NCBI RefSeq assembly: GCF_003335105.1
Contig: NZ_QFWQ01000003.1
Location: 558,001-622,000, forward strand
Direction: 5' to 3'
DNA from: Rhodanobacter denitrificans
GTDB taxonomy: Bacteria; Pseudomonadota; Gammaproteobacteria; Xanthomonadales; Rhodanobacteraceae
DNA length: 64,000 bases
Shown: piece after piece, positions 50,656 through 63,204 of the stretch
Position numbering within the stretch: position 1 is the first letter of the stretch
Layout: each line of letters starts with the position of its first letter
Position numbers and translations under genes: made by a program
Notes under the pieces: model-generated
Seen by the model: only the letters and a program-made list of their open reading frames with translations
Told to the model about the DNA's origin: nothing
Database searches by the model: none

Positions 50656-50970
50656 TCAGCGGTCGTCGCGGGTCCAGATCGCGTCGTCTTCTTCGCGCAC
50701 GGGGAAGCTGGCGATCGGCTCGTACGCCGGCGGTTTCGTCACCGCACCGGTGCGCAGGTCGAAGCGCGCGCCGTGGCGCGGGCACTCCACCTCGAAGCCG
50801 AATACCTCGCCCCCGGCCAGGTCGCCGCCGTCATGGGTGCAGATGTCCTCGACCGCGTACAGCGCGCCGTCGATGTTGTACACGGCGATCGGGGTGTCGC
50901 CATCCCACACCACCTTGTACTCGCCCGGCAGGAAGTCGCCGCGGGTGCCGACGCGGACCCATCCGTTCAC
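50656..50970 (-). CDS. Rieske (2Fe-2S) domain protein
   Basis: A 104-residue small Rieske ferredoxin. Cys44 and His46 (CTHDGGDL) and Cys63 and His66 (CPRHGARF) are the cluster ligands, of the NirD/biphenyl-dioxygenase-ferredoxin type. The start is a GTG at 50970 overlapping the GNAT stop by four bases. The decayed flavoprotein reductase follows at once, so this may once have had a dedicated reductase partner. Confidence 0.9.
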   Translation of the reverse strand: MNGWVRVGTRGDFLPGEYKVVWDGDTPIAVYNIDGALYAVEDICTHDGGDLAGGEVFGFEVECPRHGARFDLRTGAVTKPPAYEPIASFPVREEDDAIWTRDDR

Positions 50971-51521
50971 GCGGCAACCCCGTCGAAGTCCTTGCGCAGC
51001 ACCTCGAAGCGCAGGTCGTCGCGGCGCGGGATGCCGAAGCGCTCGTCGCCGTACGGGAACGGCTGGTACTCGCCGGTGCGCCGATAACCGCGGCGCCCGT
51101 ACCAGGCGATCAACTCCTCGCGCTGCACGATCACCGTCATGCGCATCGCGCGGCAATGCCACTCCCCGTGCGCGATCCGCTCAGCCTCGGCCAGCACCTG
51201 CCTGCCCAGCCCGCTGCCCTGCCCGGCCGGGTCTACCGCGAACATGCCGAAATAACCGTTGTCGCCCTGGTGCTCGACATGGCAGCTGGCCATGAGCCGG
51301 CCGTCGCGTTCGGCCAGCAGGATGCGGCTGCCGGGGCGCTCGATCAGTCCGCGCACGTCGGCCGCATCGGTGCGCTGGCCGTCCAGCAGGTGCGACTCGG
51401 TGGTCCAGCCGCGCCGGCCGGATTCGCCGCGATACGCGGATTCGACCAGGGCCACGATGGCATCGACATCGGCGTGGGTCGCCGCGCGGAAAACGGGAAG
51501 CGTCTGTGCGTTCATCGCCAT
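50967..51521 (-). CDS. GNAT family N-acetyltransferase
   Basis: A ~184-residue acetyltransferase. Motif A is FAVDPAGQGSGLGRQVLAEAE, with the expected Q-x-x-G-x-G. A later ELIAWYGRRGYRRTGEYQPFP matches GNAT enzymes of the PA4534/YpeA-like group. The acceptor is unknown. Start choice is between ATG 51521 and 51515; neither has a clear RBS. It overlaps the Rieske gene, so the two are coupled. Confidence 0.86.
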   Translation of the reverse strand: MAMNAQTLPVFRAATHADVDAIVALVESAYRGESGRRGWTTESHLLDGQRTDAADVRGLIERPGSRILLAERDGRLMASCHVEHQGDNGYFGMFAVDPAGQGSGLGRQVLAEAERIAHGEWHCRAMRMTVIVQREELIAWYGRRGYRRTGEYQPFPYGDERFGIPRRDDLRFEVLRKDFDGVAA

Positions 51522-51577
51522 GATGATAGTGCGCCGCCCGGCGCCCCCACCATGACCTGGGGCAGACGGCCCGGGCG

Positions 51578-51595
51578 TGACCTTCGACACTGTGC
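51578..51595 (+). promoter_or_regulatory. 18-bp element upstream of second M13 peptidase
   Basis: TGACCTTCGACACTGTGC matches the element at 34854-34871 at 17 of 18 positions, has CCTAGC 17 bases later, and lies 97 bases before the peptidase ATG. The flanking bases are otherwise unlike those upstream of the first gene. Confidence 0.55.
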
Positions 51596-51692
51596 AGCTT
51601 CCTGCCCTCCTGCCTAGCCTGCGAGGTTCGCAATATGTTGCGACGCTGTCAATCACCGGACGCCTGCGTCCCCGACCCGAAGGAAACCGCCC

Positions 51693-53735
51693 ATGAAGCA
51701 CCGTTGCATGAAGCCGCTGGCATTCGCCCTGGCGATGACGCTGGGCGGCGGCGCCCTCGCCGCCTCCACCACCGCCTTCGACGTGAACGAGCTGGACAGC
51801 TCGATCAAGGCCTGCACCGACTTCAACGGCTTCGTCAACGCGAAGTGGGTGGCCGCCAACCCGATTCCCGCCGACCGCACGCGCTGGGGTTCGTTCGACG
51901 CGCTGCGCGAGGACAGCCTCAACGTGCAGCACGCGATCGTCGAGAAAGCCGCGCGCGAAGCGGCTGTCGCCAAGCCAGGTTCGATCGAGCAGAAGATCGG
52001 CTATCTGTACGCCTCCGGCATGGATGAAGCGGCCATCGACCGGGCCGGCTTCGATCCGGTCAAGCCGCAGCTGGCGCGCATCGGCGGACTGAAGAACCGC
52101 GCCGACGTGGTCGGCTACATCCGCGACAGCTACGCCCGGGGCGAGCCGGTGCTGTTCCGCTTCTTCGGCAACGCCGACTTCAAGGACTCCGACCGGCAGA
52201 TCGCCTACGCCGGCCAGGGTGGCCTCGGCCTGCCCACCGTCGACTACTACAGCAAGAGCGACTACGCGAAGATCCGCACCGCCTACGTGGCGCACATCGC
52301 GAAGCTGCTCGAACTGACCGGCACCGGCACCGGCGCCGCCGACGCGCAGCAGCAGGCCAAATCGGTGCTGGCGTTCGAAACCCGCCTCGCTGCCGTGTCG
52401 CTGCCTCCGGTGGAAATGCGCAACCCGCAAAACCGTTACCACTACGTCAGCCTCGCCGAGGCCGACAAGGTAACGCCGGACTTCGACTGGGCCGCGTTCT
52501 TCAAGGCGCAGGGCGCCGACGTGAAGGACGGCTTCTCGCTGTCGCAGCCGAAGTTCTTCGCCGAGGTGCAGAAGATGCTGGGCGACGTGCCGCTGGCGCA
52601 ATGGCAGGCCTACCTGCGCTACCACGCGATCGCCAACGCGGCGCCGTACCTGTCCGCGCCGTTCCAGCAGGAGGACTTCGCGTTCAACGCGCAGACCCTG
52701 AACGGCCAGAAGGAAATGAAGCCGCGCTGGAAGCGCGTGCTCGACGCCACCAACGACGGCATGGGCATGGCGCTGGGCCAGCTATACGTGGCCGACCATT
52801 TCTCGCCGGTGTCGAAGCAGCGCGCCGAGGAGCTGGTCGCCAACCTACGCGCGGCCTTCCGCACGCGCATCGAGCAGCTCGAATGGATGAGCGACGAGAC
52901 CAGGCAGAAGGCGCTGCAGAAGTGGGCGACCTTCGTGCCGAAGATCGGCTACCCCGACAAGTGGCGCGACTGGTCCGGCCTCGCGCTGACGCCGCACAAC
53001 TACTTCGGCAACGTGCAGGCGGCGAACAAGTTCAACTACGACTACGCGATCGCCAAGATCGGCAAGCCGGTCGACCGCACCGAATGGGGCATGACCCCGC
53101 AGACGGTGAACGCCTACTACAGCGCGCAGAAGAACGAAATCGTGTTCCCTGCCGCGATCCTGCAGCCGCCGTTCTTCGACGCGAACGCGGACGACGCGAT
53201 CAACTACGGCGGCATCGGCGCGGTGATCGGCCACGAGATGGGCCACGGCTACGACGACCAGGGCAGCAAGTTCGACGCCCACGGCAACAACGTCAACTGG
53301 TGGACCGCGGCCGACCGCACGGCGTTCGAGGCGCGCACCACGAAGCTCGGCACGCAGTTCGACGGCTACGAGGCGCTGCCCGGCAAGCACGTCAACGGCC
53401 AGCTCACCATGGGCGAGAACATCGGCGACCTGGGCGGCCTCAACGCGGCGTACACCGCGCTGCAGATGGCGCTGGCGAAGAACCCGGCCGAAGCCCGGCG
53501 CAAGATCGACGGCTACACCCAGGACCAGCGTTTCTTCCTCAACTGGGCGCGCGTGTGGCGCGGCAACATCCGCCCCGAGGCGCAGCTGACCCTGCTCAAC
53601 ACCGATCCGCATGCGCCGGCGCAGTTCCGCGCGATCGGCGCGCCGTCGAACATGCCCGAGTTCGCCCGGGCGTTCCGCTGCAAGGCGGGCGACGCGATGG
53701 TGCGCGACGGCGCGAAGCAGGTGAAGATCTGGTAA
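51693..53735 (+). CDS. M13 family metallopeptidase (neprilysin/PepO type), exported
   Basis: A 680-residue zinc endopeptidase, paralogue of the gene at 34,975. HEMGH is at 514-518 and the third ligand Glu575 in GENIGDLGG. The signal peptide (about 1-23, ending GGGALAA) has no lipobox, unlike the paralogue, so this form is probably soluble in the periplasm or secreted. The two align along nearly their whole length, including VNAKWVAANPIPADRTRWG. The ATG at 51693 is followed by an alternative Met6. An intrinsic terminator follows. Confidence 0.94.
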   Translation: MKHRCMKPLAFALAMTLGGGALAASTTAFDVNELDSSIKACTDFNGFVNAKWVAANPIPADRTRWGSFDALREDSLNVQHAIVEKAAREAAVAKPGSIEQKIGYLYASGMDEAAIDRAGFDPVKPQLARIGGLKNRADVVGYIRDSYARGEPVLFRFFGNADFKDSDRQIAYAGQGGLGLPTVDYYSKSDYAKIRTAYVAHIAKLLELTGTGTGAADAQQQAKSVLAFETRLAAVSLPPVEMRNPQNRYHYVSLAEADKVTPDFDWAAFFKAQGADVKDGFSLSQPKFFAEVQKMLGDVPLAQWQAYLRYHAIANAAPYLSAPFQQEDFAFNAQTLNGQKEMKPRWKRVLDATNDGMGMALGQLYVADHFSPVSKQRAEELVANLRAAFRTRIEQLEWMSDETRQKALQKWATFVPKIGYPDKWRDWSGLALTPHNYFGNVQAANKFNYDYAIAKIGKPVDRTEWGMTPQTVNAYYSAQKNEIVFPAAILQPPFFDANADDAINYGGIGAVIGHEMGHGYDDQGSKFDAHGNNVNWWTAADRTAFEARTTKLGTQFDGYEALPGKHVNGQLTMGENIGDLGGLNAAYTALQMALAKNPAEARRKIDGYTQDQRFFLNWARVWRGNIRPEAQLTLLNTDPHAPAQFRAIGAPSNMPEFARAFRCKAGDAMVRDGAKQVKIW

Positions 53736-53760
53736 TCCGGCGCACCCGGTTCCGCCCGGA

Positions 53761-53789
53761 AGCCGCGGCCGCAGGGCCGCGGCTTTTTT
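53761..53789 (+). terminator. Intrinsic terminator after second M13 gene
   Basis: AGCCGCGGCC and GGCCGCGGCT form a perfect 10-bp stem with a GCAG loop, followed by TTTTTT. It is the clearest plus-strand intrinsic terminator in the window. Confidence 0.88.
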
Positions 53790-53805
53790 GCCGGTGTGCG
53801 ACGGG

Positions 53806-54738
53806 TCAGGCCGAGGGCGATGCCCGGCCGGCCTCGTAGACCTTCAGGTGGGCGTAGACCACCGCCAGCAGCGAGCGCCCGTCGAGCGGCTGCCCGGCGC
53901 GCGCCAGCATGTCGCCGATCACGTGGTCGGCCTCGATCGGGTAGCCGTGCCGCAGGTCGCGCAGCATCGAGGCGGTCAGCGTGGAGCCGGCCTCGGTCAA
54001 CACGCTGCGGGCGCGCTGCAGGGTCTGCTCGCTCGGTGCATGGCCGGAGCGTTCCGCCACCGCACGGCAATCCTCCAGCAGGTCCAGTGCCGCCGCGGTG
54101 CCGCCCGGCGCAGCCACGATCTCGCCGATCGAGCCGCGCATCAGGCAGGTGATCCCGGCCAGCGAGGCGAGGAAGATCCACTTGTCCCACATGTCCTGCA
54201 GGACCGTGCCGCTCGGGCGCGCGTCGAAACCAGCGCCGGAAAGGGCCTCGATGATCCGCCGCATGCGCGTCGACGCGCTGCCGTCGCGCTCGCCGAAGGT
54301 GAGGCTGTGCGACTGGTTGAGATGCCGCACCACGCCCTGCCCGTCGAGCGTGGCGGCGATCACGCACTGCCCGCCCAGCACGTGCGACGCAGCGAAGCGC
54401 GCGTCCAGCAGGTCGAGCTGGCGCATGCCGTTGAGCAACGGCAGGATCGTGGTGTCCGGCCCCACCGCCGGCGCGATGTCGGCCATCGCCTGTTCCAGGC
54501 TGTACGCCTTGCAGCTCAGCAGGACCAGGTCATATGGCCCATGCAGCTCGCCGGCCTGCACTGTCGGCGGCGACGGCAGGTCGGCGTCGCCGGTGACGCT
54601 GCGGATCGACAGGCCGTGCTGCGCCAGTTGCATCGCGCGCTTTTCGCGCACCAGGAAGGTCACGTCGCGCCCGTGCTGCAACAGGCGTCCGCCGAAATAG
54701 CCGCCGGTGGCGCCGGCGCCAACGATCAGAATACGCAT
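53806..54738 (-). CDS. panE: 2-dehydropantoate 2-reductase (ApbA/PanE family)
   Basis: A 310-residue NADPH-dependent ketopantoate reductase-type enzyme. GAGATGG (7-13) is the dinucleotide-binding loop; LLSCKAYSL carries the catalytic Lys and NGMRQLDLL the substrate-binding Asn region. EADHVIGDMLARAG is the C-terminal family motif. Some paralogues act on other 2-keto acids, so the pantothenate role is probable but not certain. The ATG is one base after the stop of the upstream acyltransferase gene. Confidence 0.87.
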   Translation of the reverse strand: MRILIVGAGATGGYFGGRLLQHGRDVTFLVREKRAMQLAQHGLSIRSVTGDADLPSPPTVQAGELHGPYDLVLLSCKAYSLEQAMADIAPAVGPDTTILPLLNGMRQLDLLDARFAASHVLGGQCVIAATLDGQGVVRHLNQSHSLTFGERDGSASTRMRRIIEALSGAGFDARPSGTVLQDMWDKWIFLASLAGITCLMRGSIGEIVAAPGGTAAALDLLEDCRAVAERSGHAPSEQTLQRARSVLTEAGSTLTASMLRDLRHGYPIEADHVIGDMLARAGQPLDGRSLLAVVYAHLKVYEAGRASPSA

Positions 54739-54739
54739 A

Positions 54740-55654
54740 TCAATTTCCCGTCGGTGCGGCATCCGCCGCCGTCAGCATGCTTGCCACCTGGGCGTCCTTC
54801 TCGCGCCACAGCGTGTTCACCCACAACTTGACGCGTCCGCGAAACGCCGCGTCCTCGTCGTAATTGCCCAGCAACCCGGCCTCGATCGCCCGTTCGCGCA
54901 CATGCACGCGGATATCGTGCACGCGACCGGCGATGAGATCCGCCATCGTGCAGCGGCCTTCCGGATAGACGATGGTGACATCGAGGATGGCATGCAACGC
55001 ATCGCCCATCGCGTCAAGCACGAAGGCCAGGCCGCCGGCTTTCGGCCGCAGCAGGTAGCGGTAGGGCGAGGACTGCGCGGCGTGCTTGGCCGGCGTGAAG
55101 CGGGTGCCTTCGACGAAATTCATCACCGACACCGGCATGTGGCGGAACTTCTCGCAGGCGCGGCGGGTTGCCTCGCGGTCCTTGCCCTGCAGTTCCGGAT
55201 GCTTCAGCAGGGTTTCCCGCGAGTAGCGCTTCATGAACGGGAAATCCAGCGCCCACCAGGCCGGCCCCAGCAGCGGCACCCAGATCAGCTGCTGCTTGAG
55301 AAAGAAACGCAGGAACGGGATGCGCCGGTTGAACACCCGCTGCAGCACCGGAATGTCCACCCAGCTCTGGTGGTTGCACAGCACCAGGTAGTTGCCGTCG
55401 CGACGCAGCCCCGCCAGCCCCTCGATCCGCCAGCGGATGCGGGTGAACAGGTCGAACAGGCGACCGTTGACCCCGATCCAGCTCTCCGCGATGCGCACCA
55501 GCAGGCGCGAGCAGGCCTGCCGGATCGCCGGCACCGGCACGATCAGCTTGACCAGGGTGAAGGCGAACAGCGGCAACACGTGGAGCACGATGTTGCCGGC
55601 GAGCAGCAGCAACGCCAGCGGGATGCGGATCAGGCCGGGGAGCTTGGCGAGCAT
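54740..55654 (-). CDS. yihG: 1-acyl-sn-glycerol-3-phosphate acyltransferase, YihG-like
   Basis: A ~304-residue PlsC-superfamily acyltransferase. The N-terminal hydrophobic region (11-38) anchors it to the inner membrane. The catalytic HX4D is His95-Asp100 (NHQSWVD), and EGTR (182-185) is the phosphate-binding motif. FLKQQLIWVPLLG and DFPFMKRYSRETLL match E. coli YihG closely. It acylates lysophosphatidate. ATG 55654 is preferred; 55687 would add 11 residues without RBS. It may be co-transcribed with panE and the upstream suf genes. Confidence 0.9.
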   Translation of the reverse strand: MLAKLPGLIRIPLALLLLAGNIVLHVLPLFAFTLVKLIVPVPAIRQACSRLLVRIAESWIGVNGRLFDLFTRIRWRIEGLAGLRRDGNYLVLCNHQSWVDIPVLQRVFNRRIPFLRFFLKQQLIWVPLLGPAWWALDFPFMKRYSRETLLKHPELQGKDREATRRACEKFRHMPVSVMNFVEGTRFTPAKHAAQSSPYRYLLRPKAGGLAFVLDAMGDALHAILDVTIVYPEGRCTMADLIAGRVHDIRVHVRERAIEAGLLGNYDEDAAFRGRVKLWVNTLWREKDAQVASMLTAADAAPTGN

Positions 55655-55729
55655 GGGATCGGAGGTAACGGAGGGAACGGGAAGCATAATGCGGGCGGCG
55701 GCGGCAAGGCCATGCGACCTTCCGACGCT

Positions 55730-56977
55730 TCACAGCAGCAGCTTGCGCACCTTGAGCAGGGCCACGATGAACGCATCGATCTCCTCGCGCGTGTTGTAGA
55801 ACGCCAGCGAGACGCGCAGCGTGGCCGGCACGTCGTAGAACTGCATCAGCGGATGCGCGCAGTGGTGGCCTGAGCGCACGGCGACGCCCTGCAGGTCGAG
55901 CAGCGTGGCCAGGTCGGTGGCCTGGGCGCCTTCCAGCAGGAACGAGATCACCGGCTCCTTCTGCGCCGCCTCGCCGATGATGCGCAGGCCGGGGATCTCG
56001 CGCAGGCGCTCGGTGGCGTAGTGCAGCAACTGCTGCTCCCATGCATGGATCGCCTCGAAGCCCACCGACTCGTAGTAGTCGACCGCCGCCGACAACCCGG
56101 CGAAGCCGGCTATGTTCGGCGTGCCGGCCTCGAACTTGTGCGGCGGCGCGGCGAAGGTGGTGCCGCTGAAGCGCACCTCGCGGATCATCTCGCCGCCCCC
56201 GAAGAACGGCGGCATCGCCTCCAGGTGCTCGCGCTTCGCCCACAGCGCGCCGGTACCGGTGGGGGCGAGCATCTTGTGCCCGGTGACGGCGTAGAAATCG
56301 CAGCCCAGTGCCTGCACGTCGACCGGCCGGTGCGGCGCCGCCTGCGAGCCGTCGACCAGCAGCGCGATGCCGCGCTTCCTGCACTCGCGCGCGATCTCGC
56401 GCACCGGGTTGACCGTGCCCAGCACGTTGGAGACGTGGGTGACGCAGGCCAGCTTCACCTCCGGCGTCAGCATCTCGACGTACTTCTCCAAGATCAGCTC
56501 GCCGCGCTCGTCGATCGGCGCGGCCTTCACCGTGGCGCCGCTACGCGCGGCGACCAGTTGCCACGGCACGATGTTGGCGTGGTGCTCCATCACCGTGGTG
56601 AGGATGCTGTCGCCGGACTTCAGCTGCGGCAGTGCGTAACTGTAGGCGACCAGGTTGATCGACTGGGTGGTGCCGGAGGTGAGGATCACCTCGTTGCGCG
56701 ACGGCGCGTTGATGAAGCGGGCCAGCTTGTCGCGTGCGCCCTCGTAGGCGGCGGTGGCTTCCTCGCCCAGCTGATGCACCGCCCGCGCCACGTTCGCGTT
56801 GTGTTCGCGGTAGTGGTCGTCCAGCGCCTCGATCACCGACAGCGGCTTCTGGCTGGTGTTGGCATTGTCCAGATACACCAGCGGCTTGCCGTGCACGGAG
56901 CGCGCCAGCAACGGGAAGTCCGCGCGGATGCGCTGGACGTCGAAGACGGTGGGCGTGCTGGCTTGCGATGCGGTCAT
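55730..56977 (-). CDS. sufS: Cysteine desulfurase SufS
   Basis: A 415-residue PLP enzyme that takes sulfur from cysteine for Fe-S cluster assembly. The PLP lysine is Lys235 (VTGHKM) and the persulfide cysteine is Cys373 (RSGHHCAHPLM), typical of group II SufS. YLDNANTSQKP near 35-45 is also a hallmark. It is last in the sufR-B-C-D-S order. No sufE or sufU acceptor gene follows. Confidence 0.95.
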   Translation of the reverse strand: MTASQASTPTVFDVQRIRADFPLLARSVHGKPLVYLDNANTSQKPLSVIEALDDHYREHNANVARAVHQLGEEATAAYEGARDKLARFINAPSRNEVILTSGTTQSINLVAYSYALPQLKSGDSILTTVMEHHANIVPWQLVAARSGATVKAAPIDERGELILEKYVEMLTPEVKLACVTHVSNVLGTVNPVREIARECRKRGIALLVDGSQAAPHRPVDVQALGCDFYAVTGHKMLAPTGTGALWAKREHLEAMPPFFGGGEMIREVRFSGTTFAAPPHKFEAGTPNIAGFAGLSAAVDYYESVGFEAIHAWEQQLLHYATERLREIPGLRIIGEAAQKEPVISFLLEGAQATDLATLLDLQGVAVRSGHHCAHPLMQFYDVPATLRVSLAFYNTREEIDAFIVALLKVRKLLL

Positions 56978-57000
56978 CTTCGGCTTTCCGTAGGTAGCTC

Positions 57001-57022
57001 CCTCCCCTGCCTGCCGGGGAGG
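57001..57022. repeat. C-rich palindrome between sufD and sufS
   Basis: CCTCCCC and GGGGAGG form a 7-bp stem with an 8-base loop in the 52-base gap between sufD and sufS. It is another copy of the dispersed palindrome family. Confidence 0.5.
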
Positions 57023-57029
57023 AGAAAAA

Positions 57030-58345
57030 TCAGGCGGGCAGTTGGGCGATCAGCAGGCCCGACAGGTGCTCGCGCAACACCGCATTCGGCAGGTCGTCCA
57101 GCATCGCGCGGCAGAACGCGGCGGTCAGCAGCGCGCGCGCCTCGCCCAGCGGAATGCCGCGCGAACGCAGGTAGAACAGCGAGCGTTCGTCGAGCTGGCC
57201 CACGGTGGCGCCGTGCGCGGCCTTCACTTCGTCGGCGTAGATTTCCAGTTCCGGCTTGGTGTCGATCTCGGCAGCGGGCGACAGCAGCAGGTTCTTGTTG
57301 CTCAGGTTGGCATCGCTGCCGTCGGCGCCGGGCGCCACCACGATCGCGCCCCGGAACACGCCCCGCGCACGGTCGCCGGCCACGCCGCGCCAGTGCGAGC
57401 TGGAGGTGGTATCCAGCGCCTGGTGGCGGATCGCCAGCTGGGTGTCGATGTGCTGGCGGCCGTGGGGCATGAACACACCGCGGGTGTGGAACTGCGCGCC
57501 GTCGCCGACCAGCTCCGCCCGCAGATCGTGGCGTACCAGCGCGCCGCCGAGTTCCAGCACGTGCAGCGTCGCCTGCGCCCGCGCGTGCAGGCGCAGGCCG
57601 CTGCGGCGGATCAGGTTGGCGCCGGCGGCGGCATCCTGCACCACCACATGCCGCAGGCGGGCGTGGTCGCCCAGTTCGATGTCGCTGACCAGGGTGGCCA
57701 GCTGGGCCTGTTCGCCAAGACTCACATGCTGCTCGACCAGGTCCAGTTCGGCACCTTCGCCCAGCTCGATCACGTTGCGCGCGTGCCAGGCGAGCTCGGC
57801 GTCGGCCGCCGCGCCCACGAAGACGAGCCGTACCGGCGCGATGCTCTTCGCATGGGCGGCAACTCGCAGCACCACGCCATCGGCGGCGCGGGCGGCGTTG
57901 ATCTGCGCGAACGCGTCGCCGGCCTCGCGGCCGTGTCCGACCAGGGCCGGCCGCGACAGCGCAAAACGCAACGGTTCCGCGTCGCCGCGCAGCGCCTGCG
58001 ACAGCGGCTGCAGCGAAACCCCCGCGGGCAGCGCTTCGAGCGCCGACAGGTCGGCGCGGAACACCCCGTTGACGAAGACCAGCCGCGGCCCCTCCACGCC
58101 GGGCAAGGCGAACGCCGCGACATCGACCCCGCGGGCGGCGGCGGCCGCATCGCCGTCGGCGAAGCGGCGCTGGGCGAGGCCGCGCAACGCGGTGTACTTC
58201 CACGCCTCGATCCGCGTGTCGGGCAGGCCGCCGGCGGCGAACGCGGCACGATGCTCACGCCGTGCCGCGTCCAGCCACGCGGGGCCGCCGGCCGGCAGCG
58301 GCGCCGCGAGCAACGATTCGGCCAACGGCAGCGATGCCGGCTGGT

Positions 58346-58349
<4 letters not shown>
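57030..58349 (-). CDS. sufD: Fe-S cluster assembly protein SufD
   Basis: A 439-residue SufD scaffold subunit. The C-terminal beta-helix region is visible in HARLRHVVVQDAAAGANLIRR, GVFMPHGRQHIDTQLAIRHQA and SSHWRGVAGDRARGVFRGAIVV, with DEVKAAHGATVGQLDERSLFYLRSRGI near the end holding the conserved His. It forms SufBC2D with SufB and SufC. The stop of sufC overlaps its ATG by four bases. Confidence 0.95.
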
Positions 58350-59110
<761 letters not shown>

Positions 59111-59141
59111 GGCTCTTTATGCCTTCGCAGCTTTTACTGTC

Positions 59142-59219
59142 GTCATTCCCGCGCAAGCGGGAATCCAATTTCGGAGTGCCGCAAGAGCGTCAATGGATTC
59201 CCGCTCACGCGGAAATGAC
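59142..59219. repeat. REP-like palindrome between sufB and sufC
   Basis: The left arm GTCATTCCCGCGCAAGCGGG... (59142-59167) and right arm (59194-59219) form an imperfect 26-base inverted repeat, each arm itself a short palindrome around ATTCCCGC. This is the widespread ATTCCCGC repeat class, here inside an operon. Confidence 0.75.
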
Positions 59220-59244
59220 GGCCTTGAGGGGGAAGCGCAATCGA

Positions 59245-60719
<1,475 letters not shown>

Positions 60720-60723
<4 letters not shown>

Positions 60724-61205
60724 TCGGTGGTGATCCGTCCGGCCTTCGCCGGCATCGCGATCTCGCTCACGGCCACAGCGGCAATCCGCCGCGGCGGCCG
60801 CGGTTGGGGCTTGAGCATGTCGGCCAGACTGACCGCGCGCAGCGCGTTCTCCAGCACGTTGTTGATCAGCTGCCAGCTGCCGCGCACGCCGCACTGGGAT
60901 TCGCGGTCGCACTGGCCCTCGGCCACGCTGCACTCGGTCATGCCGATCGGGCCTTCCAGCGCCTCGACGATCTCGGCCAGCGAAATCCCGCTGGCCGGCC
61001 GCGCCAGCCGGTAGCCGCCGTTGACCCCGCGGAACGATTCGACCAGGCCGGCGTGGCCGAGTGCCTTCAGCAGCTTGCTCACGGTGGGCAGTTCCAGCCG
61101 CGACTCGTCGGCGATCTGCACCGCGCTGAGCACCTCGCTGGGGTGCGCAGCGATGCAGGTCATCACCACGGTGGCGTAATCGGTCAGTCGGCTGACGCGG
61201 AGCAT
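60720..61205 (-). CDS. sufR: Rrf2 family SUF-system Fe-S regulator
   Basis: A 161-residue Rrf2-family winged-helix regulator. The N-terminal [15 protein letters not shown] and the recognition helix [15 protein letters not shown] are typical, and Cys92, Cys99 and Cys105 form a likely Fe-S binding cluster (spacing 6 and 5 residues). It is the known SUF-type regulator that heads sufBCDS in many gammaproteobacteria. A near-perfect palindrome lies 26 bases before its start and would allow autoregulation. Confidence 0.93.
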
Positions 61206-61230
61206 GGGGAAGGCTCGGGCTGGTGCATTT

Positions 61231-61257
61231 GAATCGGTACCAAAATGGTACTGATTC
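61231..61257 (-). promoter_or_regulatory. Palindromic operator candidate for the SUF regulator
   Basis: Arms GAATCGGTACCA (61231-61242) and TGGTACTGATTC (61246-61257) are inverted repeats matching at 11 of 12 positions, with a three-base A centre. The site is between divergent sufR and amgK genes. Its GTACCA-AAA-TGGTAC form is compatible with an Rrf2-family binding site. Confidence 0.62.
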
Positions 61258-61349
61258 ATCGCCGCGAGGTCAACGCCGTCATGCGCGATTGCCTCGCCAG
61301 CGTGGCGGCGGCTCGCTAAGCTGGCGCGGTTCCGCCATCGATGGTTGCC

Positions 61350-63061
<1,712 letters not shown>

Positions 63062-63084
63062 CGCGTGAACGATCGGGATAAAAA

Positions 63085-63117
63085 AACGGCCCGGTGGAGA
63101 CCGGGCCGTTTTCGTTT
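63085..63117. terminator. Bidirectional terminator between murU and secF
   Basis: AACGGCCCGGT and ACCGGGCCGTT form an 11-bp stem with a GGAG loop (63085-63110). T-rich sequence follows on the plus strand and an A-run precedes, giving T-runs on both strands for the convergent genes. Confidence 0.88.
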
Positions 63118-63204
63118 CGTGGACTACCCCTCCGCCCTCCGGGCATCTCCCCTGCGAGCAGGGCAGAGAACGTCGGAATCACCCGTTCTGCGGGCGATGG
63201 CGAC

